A stretch of 64,000 nt of DNA from Pyxicephalus adspersus (GCF_032062135.1 NC_092861.1:61071412-61135411); one strand, 5' to 3'; numbered from the stretch's first letter, positions 46,501-59,346 are shown. The notes: generated by a model from the letters alone, not told the origin. Numbers and translations are program-made.

Positions 46501-47391
46501 CTGGGAGAAAATATAAATGAGGTAGACATGGGCAGATGACATGATATTAGATAAAGTAGAGTAGGTGAGTTCTCTTAGGTTCCTTGTCATCCTGTAATCC
46601 AGAGGTCACATCTCCTGAAGGGCCTGCAGACATCCTCTAAGTGAGAAGTGTCACAACATTGTTGGAGTGAGAACACAGCTTTCACTGACCCACTTAGTTA
46701 TTATCATCTGAGAATACTTTGGTGTTATCCTTGAATTTGGTAACTCTGCGGTGAAGGTAAAGGACCTGTAAATACACAGAATAAACTCATAATGGTGTAT
46801 TTGTTTCACCTATTTACCAAGGGTAGAGAATGGGTCACATCTTTTTGTGCTGTCTCTGACCTACACGTTCTTGTAACTGTTTGTTTGTGATATAGTATTA
46901 TCTGGGTGTTTTATGGTCAAGCTGCTGTAATTACATGGAAAATTAGTAATGTGATAGATCTAGCTGTACTGAGCTTTGAAGACCTGGGCCAATTATGCTT
47001 AGATTTTGTCTCACTATAATTATAATCAGGTAATGCTGGATTGTTTTGTGGTGCTCTTTTTTTATCTAATAAAATTCTCTAAACATTTATCTAATAATGA
47101 TACAAGTTTTTTCTATGGACACGACTTAACATTTTATAGCAGATAAAGGGAACACTTTCCATTTTTTGTCATTGTATTATACTGTCCATACCTCATCTGC
47201 CTTTTCTTTTGAATTATTTTACACAAAAAGAATAACTGTTTGCTATTACCAAGAAACTTCAGTCTTCTTACATCTGTATGTTCGGTATGAGAATCTAGTA
47301 AATGGCTGCCATTTGCATACTTAGTACCTTTGGATTTTCTCATATATTATATAATCCGCTACATTTAGTACTAAATAATGTGAAACATGTC
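46501..47391. other. Unassigned DNA
   Basis: No feature recognised. Confidence 0.4.
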
Positions 47392-47598
47392 TTTAAAGTG
47401 ACCCTGTTACTGATTTTTAAATGTAAAAAATACACAATAGTTATATGGAGGCTGGCAGGGGGAACTGGTGATTTCTGCAGGAGATACCGAAAACTGACAC
47501 ACTCGGAAGTGTTGATTTCTAAGCAGACCCCAAGTGACAATTCCTAAAGAAACGTTCACTAATGTAGTTTGGAGGAGAGGTAAGTCTTCTTTAAGGAG
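47392..47598. repeat. Probable TTAA-type MITE
   Basis: Opens 'tttaaagtgaccctgttact' and closes near 'gtcttctttaaggag', a short inverted terminus with TTAA inside both ends. The open frames across it on both strands are incidental. Confidence 0.4.
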
Positions 47599-49700
47599 AT
47601 CTGCTTTATTTCAGCAGCTAATTGGTTTCCATGGTGACTGTGTGCTAAGATGTCATTACAGAGATTTTACTGTAAGGCAAACACATCCATATGGTAACCA
47701 CAGGGAAATGACACTGGTGTGTATGTCCCCTTGGAGATAAGGGCAGTGTATGCATAGACATATGTTTGAGCATGCATGTATAATTGTCCCTTATTTAAAA
47801 GGTTACACTTAAAACCATGACTAATTAGTAAAGGTTTTGGGAGTCTGATTTGCATTTTCAATCATGCAAAATACAGGAATTACTATGGTTTCTCTCCGTT
47901 TGAATCAATAAAGAATTAAGGGAAGTTGGAGCATGAAAAAGCTTGCAGTTGGCTGCACCAAGACACATAGCAAACTGCACCACAGGTAAACACCTTTGTG
48001 CACAGTTGTGGCTGTGGTGCAGTTCTTCCTCTAGTGGAAAAAGCAACCACAGAGCCAAAGCAACTTGCCACTTTCTGAAACTACTCAGTGATCCTCCACT
48101 GCTGGATGCAGCCATGTGGGCAAAAAGGTTCCAAACTGCTTCCAATCACTTGAATGGGAGCACATGGGACTGTTGTTGATCATGTGTCAGAATACTGTGG
48201 TTGACTTTCCGTCTGAAATGACCCTTAGTCTGATTCCTGTTAATGTATCATCCTGTGTATAATGTTTAGGGAAGAGAGAATGGAGTTTCAGAAGTGCACA
48301 GCGTGTAGCACTACACGCAGTGGAGAACACTCCAGAAACAGCTGAGCTCAGCTAAACTGAAAGCTTCCAGCAACATTAAATCTGCAGTATTTAGTGGAAA
48401 TATGTCATATATTTTATATCAGGTTAATAGCTCTTTTTAATGAAGTTAGTAAAGATTATGTATTCTTCTATATTACAAGAGATAAAAACAGGTAGATTTT
48501 TATCTACTTTCCCTGCAAAATCCTTTCTGCAAAGGAGTACACGTGATCGGATAAAACACACTATCTATGATAAAAGTCACACTTAGAAAGTTTCTTTTTT
48601 TTTGGGGGGGGGAGTATGATTCAGTCCACTTTCTTCTAAGCAGTGGATTCTACTTGCACTTAATGAAGAGCAAAAGCCAGACTGGATTGCCTGTAACAGA
48701 ATGAAGGTTCTATTTTGATTGTAACCCTCAATTAGTGGAGACACATTGGAAATCCGCCATGGTATGATCTCTAAACAAGAACCCACATCCCACTGTTTGC
48801 CAGTGGGAGAGAGAGCATTCTACCACTATTGCTATGCTACGGTTTTTAAGGTATGTGTGATGGCATGTGTTAGCCGGTGTTTATAGATGTATAGGTAGGG
48901 CAATCAATGTGTCTTTTTTGATATATATGCGTCACTATTGTCTTACAAATATGCTAAACATTTTTCCATTTAGTTGTTGCTATGTATGTATTTAAACCTT
49001 TCATGAGAATACATAAACCAGCAGCTTTTCTGTGATCTTCAGAGTCTGGTTTGAACATTGATAAACATAAATGTCCTGTTGTAACAGTAAATAAAATAAA
49101 AAATAAAAGAAAAAAACATTTTTTATTTCTTTGTATTAAGCTTGAAATAGCATTACTCAAACTCACATACTTTTGTTTTGCTAATTGGCAAATTCTCTAT
49201 TATTACATCAATATATATTTTATAAATAATTACAGTGGATAATTATGCAACATAGCAGCTGACTCTCCAGATGGTATGCTAAAAAGTTAGAAAATGAAGA
49301 GGAAAAGAAAGCATTGTGAGTTACTTCATGAAACTTCAAATATTCAAAAAACACATTTCCTGCAATGCACCTAATTATTAAGTGTAAAATGCTTATCAGG
49401 CTTTGCTGTATTGTGTCCTGGGTCTATTTTTGGTTTTAGAAGGTTTTAGAGTGTCATATGGGGAAGATGTCTAGGCTTGCAGATGTAATAGCTACAGCAC
49501 ATCAGCATACTGATTGAATTATTATAAAAGGTTTATTTCTGCTCATAGCTACCTGTTTTTTTTTTTAATGAATATTTGAAGTTTGCCAGAAATGTTGTTC
49601 ACTCTATATAAATATGTAATTTTTTTATATAGAGAACTCTCTTCTCAATTATTCACTTTAAGATCATTACAAAGGACAAGGGGGCACTCTTTGTGTCTGG
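47599..49700. other. Unassigned DNA
   Basis: Includes an X-box-like GTTTCCATGGTGAC (47625-47638) and a G-run at 48603-48612. The open frames at 47858-48179 on both strands show no motif. Confidence 0.4.
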
Positions 49701-50180
49701 AAGGAAAGTAATTTAATCTCCTGATAAGGAAGGGATTCTTCACAAAAAAGTCCAGAGACCTAATAGTGATGTTTAAGAAACCCAACGCGTTTCGCAGGGC
49801 TAAACCTGGGAACACCACAAAAAAGTTAGGATGGATTCAGATTCTGAATTCTATATATGAGAATGTTGTACCCTAGATATGTTCCAAATTCATTCTTTTT
49901 CTTGTTGGTTTTAATTGACAAATTTAAATGTTGAAATGTTTAAAGAAATTCTTAATAGTTATATTGAAAAAAGTTTACACAAATCCCTACTTTGTTGGGG
50001 TAAGTAGTTATTTACTACTGTACTCTTTTTCTTTCCCCTTGTCTAAATTGTGTCCAAAAAAGTTTAGTTCTTTAAAAAATCTATTCATTGGCATGTACCT
50101 TTATATTATGGCATGTTCAGTTTTCCAATCCCATAAACCTAAAAGACAAGCTGTCCTCCGAGAGCTTCTTCAGGGTTAGC
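49701..50180. repeat. Repeat region bounded by ACGCGTTTCG and GCTTCTTCAGG words
   Basis: ACGCGTTTCG (49785-49794) lies in 'cccaacgcgtttcgcaggg'. GCTTCTTCAGG (50164-50174) lies about 370 bp downstream. Both words belong to the module seen compactly at 8837-8865. Here they are far apart, which could mean two separate degenerate copies or an insertion between them. No coding sequence. Confidence 0.4.
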
Positions 50181-50832
50181 TGTGCGTCTGATAACAGCAG
50201 TTGTAAATATGACAAGTATATGTCCCAATCGGGAAACACTCCCAGTAGGTTACTTGAGTACACAGCATAAAGGGTATTTCAGGCAGGTAAAACTCTACCC
50301 CTTATGTTCTGTACTGTGCACTCTGCGCCATCTAAATTGATGTGATTATGTACATTTGATTTTGCACTACTATGATTGTTTTCTTTGAGTATTATCACTG
50401 AATGCAATTAGCACTACTGCCTATAAAAAAAAAAAAACCTGTCTATTTTGTTTTTTATTTTGTATAATCGGGGTTGGCACAATCCCTGTTAAGGGATATT
50501 GTATGAACCTCAGTTCATCACCTTTATTAGCAAGCTCTCCACTGATACACTCATTTTTCTTTGGTACCTTTGAATGGTGTACAACTTCAACACTGAAAAT
50601 GCTGGGAGTGTGGTCTTACTGTGCGGAATTACTGCAAAAGAGCTGCAAGTACAAAATAAGATTTCAACCCCAATTCCTGTAAAAAATAGGCACCATTGTG
50701 GTTGGTTTTAGCTTAGGTTAGGAATGTCTGCAGTTTTAACTTTAACTTAGATGCCAACATGTTTCTTTCCATTGTTACCTGTGATTTCTTGGTGGACATC
50801 TGTGGGACAACCCCTTATAAATCATCCATAAG
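50181..50832. other. Unassigned DNA
   Basis: No feature recognised; an A-run at 50426-50438. Confidence 0.4.
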
Positions 50833-50889
50833 TCAGCGCTGCGTAATATGTTGGCGCTATATAAATCCTCTTTAATAATAATATTAATA
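50833..50889 (+). repeat. SINE 3' tail fragment
   Basis: Contains GCGCTGCGTAATATGTTGGC then 'gctatataaat' and ATA/AAT triplets, the 3' end of the tRNA-derived SINE in plus orientation. Only the tail remains. Confidence 0.7.
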
Positions 50890-51353
50890 AAAGACAAATG
50901 ATATGCAAATGTGAGCAATTGATTGGTTTATTTTTTTTTTAACTCTTTTAACTTTATTTGTGGAAAGTCCTAACAGCGTTTGACAGTGAGCACAGCTGTA
51001 GTATATAAAAATGTCAAGAGAAAAATAAAGGGGGTGTTTGATACTGTTACTTTTTTTTAGTAAACAAGGCTGTAATTTGTGGAACAAAATATACAGATCA
51101 GATTGTGAATACATTTTAGACAGGACTGAGAAAGCGTGGAAAGAATTTTGTATTTGTCCATTACCTAATTTAGATCTGTAAATGCCTTACAGGTGGCATG
51201 TTATATAAGATGAAATTTAACTTTCATCTTTTTCATCATAGATCGTATCTGGTTTGTGAAAGGAAAAATCATGCAGTAGTGGAAACATTTTTGGAGGGCT
51301 GCTTTTTATTTATTACATTTCACTTTATTGTAAGTAAACATAAAATGGCCTCT
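50890..51353. other. Unassigned DNA
   Basis: No feature recognised. Confidence 0.4.
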
Positions 51354-51609
51354 GGAATTGATTTACTAAAGGTGTTTAGGCCGTTCACTGAGCAGAATTA
51401 CTTTTCACTTTGCTTAGAAAATGTGGTGAAAATTCACTTTGCAAATAATATCCAGTAGTGTGCAGGACGATAAAAATAATAAAAAATCACATTTTCTGTT
51501 TGCACATGATTGGATGGTTAAGGTCAGCAAATCTTCACCCCGTTTACTAAGCTAAATAAAGAATTCCCTTGCAGAGTCAAAATTCACTTTGATATAGTAA
51601 ATCAACCCC
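51354..51609. mobile_element. MITE with GGGTTGATTTACTAAA ends
   Basis: Left end GGAATTGATTTACTAAAGG and right end TATAGTAAATCAACCCC are inverted. Subterminal 'aaattcactttg' occurs near both ends (about 51429 and 51583), and 'gtttactaagc' repeats the terminal motif internally. 256 bp, non-coding. From memory this terminus is common in frog genomes; the superfamily is not assigned. Confidence 0.65.
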
Positions 51610-52373
51610 TATGGTAGATTTTAAATCAAAGTCTAACCAAAAATTTATAATCTGTTGATAACTAAAATCAGAAATTCAAGAACCAATTGTCGGTTAATTT
51701 GTTCCAAACACGTATGCAGGCATGAGTAGTGAAGGATTAGCACTTTTTACTGCTGTCTGTGACTCCATTGGGGGATTTTCTGTCACTTCCTGTCCTAGTG
51801 ACGTTTACCAGCAGAGAACAGCAGCAACGGGGACACAATCGGCAAATAAACTGAGTCATATATATAATGTCTGTTTCTACTCTGAATATATTATTTTACA
51901 GTGTTTATTATTTTTTAAAATGTATTAGGAACAATAGTGTATGTAGAATCATAACCTACATTTAAAAAGAAACTTTTTAAATTACAAAAAGGTTGAGTGG
52001 CTAATATTATTGTGAAATTGTCAGTGGTTCCAACATTTTTAAAAAACAGAAGTAAATAATTGTGGTCATCACAAAGAAATATAATTATACATTATGCACA
52101 GTAAATTCTCTTTTCTTGTGTAGCCAACCTCAATGCCACAATGTACAATCATGACACTGCTGGTCTATTATTATGAATAAATAACAAATTAAATAAATGA
52201 AACCTGCTGTAAGGAAAATATAGATTACAGTTTTACTGAATATTAAACAACAAATGCTTGTTATGCTTTATATTACTAATATAATATTCCTTTCCCTTTT
52301 TTTTTAATTCTTATCTATGCATATTTATAGTATAGTTACTGTGTCTATTTAATATTACCCAATAATATATACA
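51610..52373. other. Unassigned DNA
   Basis: No feature recognised. Confidence 0.4.
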
Positions 52374-52620
52374 CAGTGGCTTCAAAAAGTATTCGGACCC
52401 CTTCACTTTTAAACTTGCTTTACAGTTTTGTTATGCTGCAGCCTGATGCTACAATTTTTTTAAATGGTTTTTAATGTTTAGGGTCTAAAATTCTGTATAC
52501 TTTTATTATACAATCATTACAGGGGACTGCGTGTAGATTAATGAGAAAAAAAAAGAATTTAAACATGAACCATCAGGTTGCAAAATACCAGAAATAAAAA
52601 AAATAAAATCATATTTACAA

Positions 52621-52638
52621 CACACACACACACACACA
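52621..52638. repeat. (CA)9 microsatellite
   Basis: An uninterrupted dinucleotide tract inside the Tc1 relic's 5' region. Confidence 0.95.
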
Positions 52639-53319
52639 ATAGGTGTTACTTGTACATATGAGATATGGTATACACTATCTGCTGGTTATGTTCTTTTATC
52701 GATCCCAACAGTAGCCAAAGCTATGGGATCATGAGGATTTGAATAGCTAGTACCATTTATTTTTTCAGTTGCTGCAGTTGCACAAAACAAAACACTACAA
52801 CAAAACACATTCATTCTTTATCTCCCTATGGAGTATGCACTAAAAGCAATAAAAGAACGCTTGAAAATAATTCAATTGAACAGTCTAAGAAGGGCTTTTC
52901 AAGAAGATTACATGTGTGTTTTATTAGAGCTATATTGCAAGGATAGTAACTACCAAATTAAACCTCAAGATTTATGGCCCTATTTTATTTTTTGAACAGT
53001 AAAATGTTCTAAACTTCCACTAATATTCATTAACCCTGAATACTACATAGTCCGGCACAGTGATTCCTATTTTTATCATATTACATGGGAATATATGTTG
53101 TAATTATTGACTGCAATTTTGTATCTATCCTTGGTAAGAATAGTCAAATTGCACATTGGTAAATATTCCTAAAGTGGTGGGTGGTGAGCTGCTGCCATAT
53201 TTAGTGAAATTATGAGTTTATATAGTGACATTGTATGAAATTTGCACCTAGCAGATCAAGGGTGTGTGGGAAGTAGTAGAGGCAAAAGGAGAAGATTTAT
53301 GATAGAAAGAAAGCCTCCC

Positions 53320-53936
53320 GTTCAACTTGTGGAACATCTTACAGCTAGGATATATGATCGATATGAAAAATTCACAGCAATTTGGACCCCATGGGACTCA
53401 TCTTTTATCAGCTACTAATATGTTTCACCATGCGACTGCTAGTTTTCAGCTAGGCCCTTCTAATATATCTTCTCCGATTTAGATCCCTCTAATTAATTAC
53501 CATATATTTACCCTCTGTTCTCCATCCTCCTTGTATCCTCTCCCTTTTTCCCTATCTTTCCTTTTCTTCCCTTTCTTCTTTTCTCTGATTCACCAAGAAA
53601 TCTCATGTTTTGTTACTTGTTTTATTGGATTAGTTTTTTGCACAAAATGTGGTTTACAGAGTTACCTTCTTAAAAGAAATTTTTTTACACTTCTACCAGA
53701 AAGACTGTATTGCATTATATTAATTTCTATTTGAAATTTGTGCTACACTGTCATTCTTAAAAGAGTTATATATATTATAATAATAATAATAATAATAATA
53801 ATATGCTACCTATTTTTGTTTTTTGTTATATTGTTAAATTCTTACTGTGTGTTTCTTGGATGTCTTTTTATACCTTTTTTATGTTTGTTGTTTTGTTTAA
53901 TATTTGGAAACTTAATAAAAATACAATTTTTCAAAA
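53320..53936 (+). mobile_element. 5'-truncated L1-type LINE insertion
   Basis: The plus strand encodes an ORF2 C-terminal end, HLTARIYDRYEKFTAIWTPW then DSSFISY and a stop (53335-53418), a pattern seen at the ends of vertebrate L1/Tx1 ORF2 proteins. The 3' UTR follows, containing an (AAT)n tract, and ends in an A-rich stretch. The flanking AGAAAGAAAGCCTCCC (53304-53319) is repeated at 53937-53956 with an extra CAAG, a good target-site duplication. The insertion lies inside the Tc1 relic. The plus open frames over the 3' UTR are not genes. Confidence 0.78.
53776..53803. repeat. (TAA)n microsatellite
   Basis: About 28 bases of triplet repeat within the L1 3' UTR. Confidence 0.9.
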
Positions 53937-54084
53937 AGAAAGAAAGCAAGCCTCCCATGGTGATATTAGTGAACACCCTGGAGTAGAGTTTTTCAGCAAA
54001 GTTGAGCGTGTTGCTGGTCTTGAACATTCAGGTGTGTGTTAACAAGGTTATCGGTAATGATCTTAGAGGTGCATTTGTTGCTTC

Positions 54085-54745
54085 CAATCAATCTAGGAAA
54101 GGATAATGGGCCATTTCTAAACAATATGAAATCCATCATTCCACAATTAGGAAGATTATTGAAAAGTGGAAAACATTTAAAAGAGTTGTGAATCTTCCCT
54201 GGAGTGGATTCCTAATCAAAATCACCCCAAAGCCAGAAAGTGCAATGATCAAAGAAAATGTTCAAAACCCAAGAGCTACAGTCAGACCCTATAAGACATC
54301 AGTATGATAAATGATAAAATTCATGATAGGAGAATGAGAAAAATACAAAAAATTGCAGCATGACTTAGATTTGCCAAAACATATTGTAACATTAACCTTT
54401 GGACAGACAAGACCAAAGTAAATATGTTTGGCTAAAATGTAAAAGACCTAACTTAAAAATCTAGCCTAGCATATCAGCACAATCAATTCATACCAACTGT
54501 CAAGCATAGTGGTGGAAGAGTGACAATTTGGGTTTGTTTTGCAGCCACAGGATGTGGTTACCTTGCATTCACTGGGCCTGTTTACTGGATCACCCGGCTT
54601 CACTGATGAAAGTGTATCTTGTCCAGCCTTGGAGAGCTTTAAAAAATCAGGCCCATTGAATCAACCACAAACACCTCTGTATACTAAAGTTTTTAAATAG
54701 GTAAAGCTTGGACAACAGTAGATCATGCAGGAGGACAATTATGGT
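54085..54745 (+). pseudogene. Tc1 transposase fragments
   Basis: After a stop, the frame from 54106 reads WAISKQYEIHHSTIRKIIEK then WKTFKRVVNLPWSG, the paired-like DNA-binding helix-turn-helix and GRPR-like linker region of Tc1 transposases. Further on come NLWTDKTKVNMFG (first catalytic Asp, in a WxDE/K-type motif; stop after) and KHSGGRVTIWVCFAATGCGY. A MITE then interrupts. MQEDN, likely around the second catalytic Asp, remains near 54727-54742. Several stops and frame changes; not functional. Confidence 0.78.
54574..54655. repeat. Fold-back MITE fragment (GGGCCTGATTTATTAAAG family)
   Basis: GGGCCTGTTTACTGGATCACC joins the terminal word to an internal 'ggatcacccggcttcactga', then runs to 'ttggagagctttaaaaaatc' and 'aggccca'. 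The left arm is missing, so this is an internally deleted 82-bp copy. It sits inside the Tc1 transposase relic. Confidence 0.75.
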
Positions 54746-56262
54746 GTGTGTTTAGTTTTTAAGACATGGCTTTTCCATAATGACATGGCAAAATCTGTTT
54801 TTGTGTTGCTATACAACTGAAGGTATATTTAAATTATGTAGAACATGCTAAGAATGTTTTTTTTCTTTCTATCCTGATATAATAAACTTTAGAATTAAAA
54901 AGGGGGTGTTTGTTTTATTTTCATATGTGTGTGTGTGTGTGTAAGTGTTCTGGTATAGGTTTTTAATGTTTGTTTTGGTACATGTATTCATTGTTGTGTA
55001 TGCCTATTTTTGTTCTTATATACATTTTTACAGTTTCATGTTCATTAGCTTTTTTTCAAGGGTCGTTATATTGGTAATGTAAGTGTTGTGGCTTGACTTG
55101 AATTGGTGAGTCTTTAAAAAATCCTTACAACCTTTTAAAATATTTGTCGGGCCTACTGTAAAAAAGGTTGAACATTCCTAGTTATAATAATCTAACTTTT
55201 AGAATATTATATATAGTGAAAACTTCTTTTCTAGGGCGATAGAAAGCAGGGAGACCAAGATCTAGTCTTATTTTATCATGCCTATGTTATCCTTTATACT
55301 ACACCAATGAAAATATTACCATCATTAATTTTTTAGCTGCTTTTCATGCTTTATGTTTCCTGGAATGTTGAAACTAGTTTTGTTGATGGTAAATACTGTT
55401 AATGAGGAAAATATTGTGGGGACTTGTTTGTAGTTTACATCAAAATATAGAGGTGGCAATCCATATAACTAATTATATACAACATTTATGTTTATGACAT
55501 TTGTTTCTGATACTGAAATAATACTAGAGGTTTGATTCACAATTAAAATTAAAAGGAAAAAAATAGGTGAGAATAATATCATTTTTTATTTTTGTTTTTT
55601 TATTTGTATGTTGGTGAACAAAATTGTTTTCTATATCCTGGATAAACAGTCAATGATGCAAGGAAATACAGCCCTAATTAGAAAATATCTTAATAGCAAT
55701 AAATCTCCAAAAAAACATTAGCAACCATTTATTTGAAAGTCAGCTTACTCACCATTAAGTAGATCACACACCAACTAGTCTGGGATCTGATGCATCAGTA
55801 TTCACAAGTCATAAAACAGATTATAAAATTACAGCAAGTTTTATTCACAGATTTCAACTCAATTATAATGCTAGTTTACTAGCGAGGTATTGTTAATTCT
55901 TACGATTTTTATTGATATATTCAGTTCATGAAACCTGATCTGACACACTAGACCTATAAATGATAAGGTCATAAAGGCACAATAAATGACCCATTCCATT
56001 TAAACGACTGGCAGAAAGCAATGGCATACCATATGTAATTTCCCTTGGAAAAATGTTCCTTTAGTTTTTTTTTAATTGTTATTGAATAAATATATTTTCT
56101 ATTTGTAAACCATTCATGAATGGGGATTCTTGACCCTCATTTGTTAGCTCTAAAATAGTCTTCTGATCTTAAATAGAAACCAGAGTCGTCCCCTGGTGCT
56201 GCATTTTCAACAATATATTAGAATTGTTGTAAAAGGCTAAGTCTGAAGTTAAAAGTAATTAT
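54746..56262. other. Unassigned AT-rich DNA
   Basis: Contains a (GT)n tract at 54926-54942 and many T-runs. No gene or repeat ends recognised. Confidence 0.4.
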
Positions 56263-56500
56263 TTAAAGCAGACCTAAACTCAGGAAAACAAAAAGACACC
56301 AGAAGGTAGTTTTATGACACTAGAGCCATGCAATTTCACTTTTAGGAAAAATAAAGGCTTCTAGTGGCTGTTTGTTTAAGCTCTACACTGTACAATGCAT
56401 GTGCAGAGCCAGCTGCCAGAGACCATGTACTTCTCCTGTGCATGCAGCAGTGGCTGATGAGGATCGCCATCTTCACAGAAGTGATGGAGTATGCAGCAAA
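56263..56500. repeat. TTAA-family repeat, partial
   Basis: Begins TTAAAGCAGACCTAAACTC. The interior has 'ctgtgcatgcagcagtggctg', related to the CpG-rich bodies elsewhere. The right end is not visible. Confidence 0.5.
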
Positions 56501-56594
56501 TATGTAAACTTCTGAAAATGCAGTACTTACAGGTCCTGGACATGAAGATTGAGGATATGAAAGATGGATTTAAGAGAGATGAATATACACCACT

Positions 56595-56622
56595 CAGTTA
56601 TATGTGCTATATAAATACTGTT

Positions 56623-56667
<45 letters not shown>
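56595..56667 (+). repeat. SINE tail remnant expanded into (TAA)n
   Basis: 'tatatgtgctatataaatac' is the end of the SINE tail. It runs into about 43 bases of TAA (56625-56667). The poly-Asn and poly-Ile frames here are artefacts. Confidence 0.75.
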
Positions 56668-56668
<1 letters not shown>

Positions 56669-56924
56669 GCATTGGCTCCTCCATGCCCTAATGCAATCAT
56701 GTGGATTGAATTCATTGGCTAGTGTTAACTGATGGTTTCAGTGTCTGGTAGATTTGGGACACCTAAGTTGTCCAGGTATATTCATATATGTTATCTTGCA
56801 AACCATACAAGGGACCATAATCCATAACAGACGACCAAAAAGGATTATGTGCATTCTTTCTCATGCACTTTTTTTCTTTCTAGAGATGTTTTTTCTTTCT
56901 TCCTGCTGAGATATACAAAAATAG

Positions 56925-57183
56925 TTAAAATGGAACTAAACACATGATTACTCATCTATCCAATTCCATCACAGGGCACAGGCATCTTCCTTCTTCTTTA
57001 CTCTCCAAAGAAGATATTCGGCCATCATGATTTGGCTTTTTGGGATGATGTAACTCTTGCTCACATACGGGAGTTCATTCATTCCCAGCAAATGCAGACA
57101 GGTAAAAACATTGCCTGTCCCTTCTAAAATAACCACTTACCAGAGTCGCCAATGTTATAAGTGTGACTTTAGTTCCACTTTAA
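56925..57183. mobile_element. TTAA MITE (TTAAAATGGAACTAAA family)
   Basis: Starts TTAAAATGGAACTAAACAC and ends GACTTTAGTTCCACTTTAA. Terminal inverted repeats of about 16 bp carry TTAA at both ends; 259 bp. The interior shares 'cctgtccctt' with other members. The clearest full-length example of this family in the window. Confidence 0.8.
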
Positions 57184-57585
57184 AATAGACTTTCCACCAT
57201 TTTTATAAGATTGTTCTATCCAAACCCATACCAAACCAACGTAACTATTTTTAAAAAATCTTTTGGCATGCTTACTGTGCTTACTCATTTCTTGCCTAAT
57301 CAAGATTGACATTCTGCATTATGCTGTAGACTAAAATCTTACCATATTTACAGCATGGGATATGGCACATTTGTACCCAGTGCTTTAAGTAGAAAAATAT
57401 TTTTGGCTGAAGCACATGGCACCTGCTCAGTTGTTGTTATAATTATTATTATTATTCTGTCTATCTGAGAAAGTGAGGCAGAGAGATTGTGCAAGTAGGT
57501 TGAGATGGTTGTGCATAAAAAGACCAGGCTGGATGAAAAGTTCAAATGAATGCAAGCTATTGGACTGCATTGAAGGGTAAGTGTG

Positions 57586-57621
<36 letters not shown>

Positions 57622-57870
57622 TGTCCAGTTGTTAGTAGCAGTATTTGAGATACAATATTGTGCAACATTTTTAAATGATACTTATAATATATGGCATTTA
57701 TAAAGGAACAGTCTTAAACAGCAGCTTCAGCTTCTCGTTCATTTCATCTTTCTACAGTTTCTACAACTGACTAAAAAGAATTTAAAGTTTACCTAATCTC
57801 AGAATTTTCACTTTACATGAAAGGGTGGAGAACACTTTTATGTATGGTAAAAATTCTTTTTTTTTTTTTG
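57184..57870. other. Unassigned DNA with (TA)n microsatellite
   Basis: (TA)n at 57591-57619 and an ATT tract at 57437-57455. The minus ORF 57348-57668 crosses both and is an artefact. Confidence 0.5.
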
Positions 57871-58010
57871 CAACACTTTAAAAAAAAAAAAGGCGCAGCA
57901 CCACCCTCTAATTCACGGCTGCCTAAGTGGACGAGAAAAAATGAGAGCACAAAGCCTCCCGGGATACCTACAGGAGCATCTCGGGCATGCGCAGAAGGTC
58001 AGCCTGATTA
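57871..58010. repeat. Fragment of the CpG-rich repeat
   Basis: 'cgggcatgcgcagaagg' and 'cctcccgggatacct' correspond to the centre of the repeat at 1130-1460. A-runs at 57879-57890 precede it. Confidence 0.5.
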
Positions 58011-59027
58011 TAGTATTCTTTACAGTGCATAGTACAGGGGTTCATAACTTTTATTGAGGTCCAGACAAGAGGATATCTTATGTCTACCTTGTCATTCTTA
58101 ATACTTGGAGAAGTAATTGGATGGTGTTTTTAAAAAATAATGCAAACTTTAAATATTTATGATTTATTATAAAGATATGTTTAATCGATTAATTAAAACC
58201 AATAACACATTTAGACCAGAATTGGTCACTTTTTACACCACTCTTGGTAATATTAGTTGGTATAATCTATAATGCCCTATCCAGCTATTTATGCAGCTAA
58301 ACTAAAATATTGCAAGGTCCTCATATGTGGTTTCTTGTTTGATTAACACGGTGAGATGCATTAAGACATCCTGTGGGAGTGATAACATGCATGCAGAAGA
58401 ACCTATAATCATGATGGTACAACATTCTGGTTTTGAGGCAGATCTAGGGGAGTAAGGTTGCAGCTCCTTTATAAATGCACGTTGTTTACAGTACAGTGCC
58501 CATTACTTCTGGTTATCACATTTTAAAGTCACCTAGCACAGTACAGTGCAACTGCATTGTATGATACGGTACATTAAGCAATTTCAAATTCTTTTTATCC
58601 CTACTGTTTTGACCTGCTCTTTCCACTTTAGCTGGCAAATCACATGTACAATACAAGCCAGTATAAAAGCATATATATTTGACCTCTGTTGGCTTTATCA
58701 CAAGAAGATAATTTTTACTGCAATTTGACATGCACTGTTGATGTATTGAGGGTTATTTAGTATATAGCAGGTCTCCGTATTCACTTCTGTCAAGTGTCAG
58801 TAGGGTCAAAAGTATGCACATGTAATGCAACTATAACAGTTATAATTATTTTCAAAAGAAAAACTGCGTAAGTGATGAAAATGTAATTACAATTTCATAA
58901 AACCTTGCATAAGTCCAAGATGCCCTTACATTTAAATATGTCAATAAAATTGTACAGTCGTGCTTTCTTTTTCTCCCTTGTAGTTAAACAGAACTCTTCT
59001 TACAATTTTTTTTTTTTTTTTGTCATG
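58011..59027. other. Unassigned DNA
   Basis: No feature recognised; the overlapping open frames at 58516-58731 show no motif. Confidence 0.4.
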
Positions 59028-59346
59028 TTAAAGTAGAACTAAAAAAAATTGGTGATCAGGCAGGAAAAAAGGGACAGGTCATGTTCCCTCTGCAATAACT
59101 GTTTTTACCAGATCGCTACCCAGCTCTCAAAACATGCAGCTCTGTGTTTGTTGTCAGAGATAACAGGCATTATTGGCTTCCCTTGCATGTGACAGAAATA
59201 TATGAACTCCAGTGAAGCTGAGAGTTACGTCATCCCAGCCCGGCCAATCAAGGTGGCCGAAGATTATGATACAGAGGGAAAAAATGGAGAAGGCTCCCAT
59301 AATGGAACAGGGGAGGTTGAGGTCAATGGGTTTAATTCTTCTTTAA
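59028..59346. mobile_element. TTAA MITE (TTAAAGTAGAACTAAA family)
   Basis: Starts TTAAAGTAGAACTAAAAAA and ends GTTTAATTCTTCTTTAA, inverted with mismatches and with TTAA at both ends; 319 bp. 'aaaagggacaggtcatgttccc' (two words) matches the 22883 copy. The plus ORF 59202-59393 is inside the repeat. Confidence 0.75.

Larger units (their letters stand above)
52374..54745 (+). mobile_element. Tc1-like transposon relic, interrupted
   Basis: Starts at 52374 with CAGTGGCTTCAAAAAGTATT and then 'cggaccccttcacttt', a typical Tc1 terminal repeat. A transposase relic follows at 54085-54572 and resumes near 54709. The length exceeds the usual 1.6 kb because an L1 fragment (53320-53936) and a MITE (54574-54655) are inserted. 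The right terminal repeat was not found, so the right boundary is only the last recognisable coding word. Confidence 0.75.

Noticed and set aside
53531..54042. Hydrophobic plus-strand open frames resembling membrane proteins
   Set aside because: They lie in the T-rich 3' UTR of the L1 insertion and over an (AAT)n tract.
56491..56715. Poly-Asn and poly-Ile open frames
   Set aside because: Translation of the (TAA)n tract in both directions.
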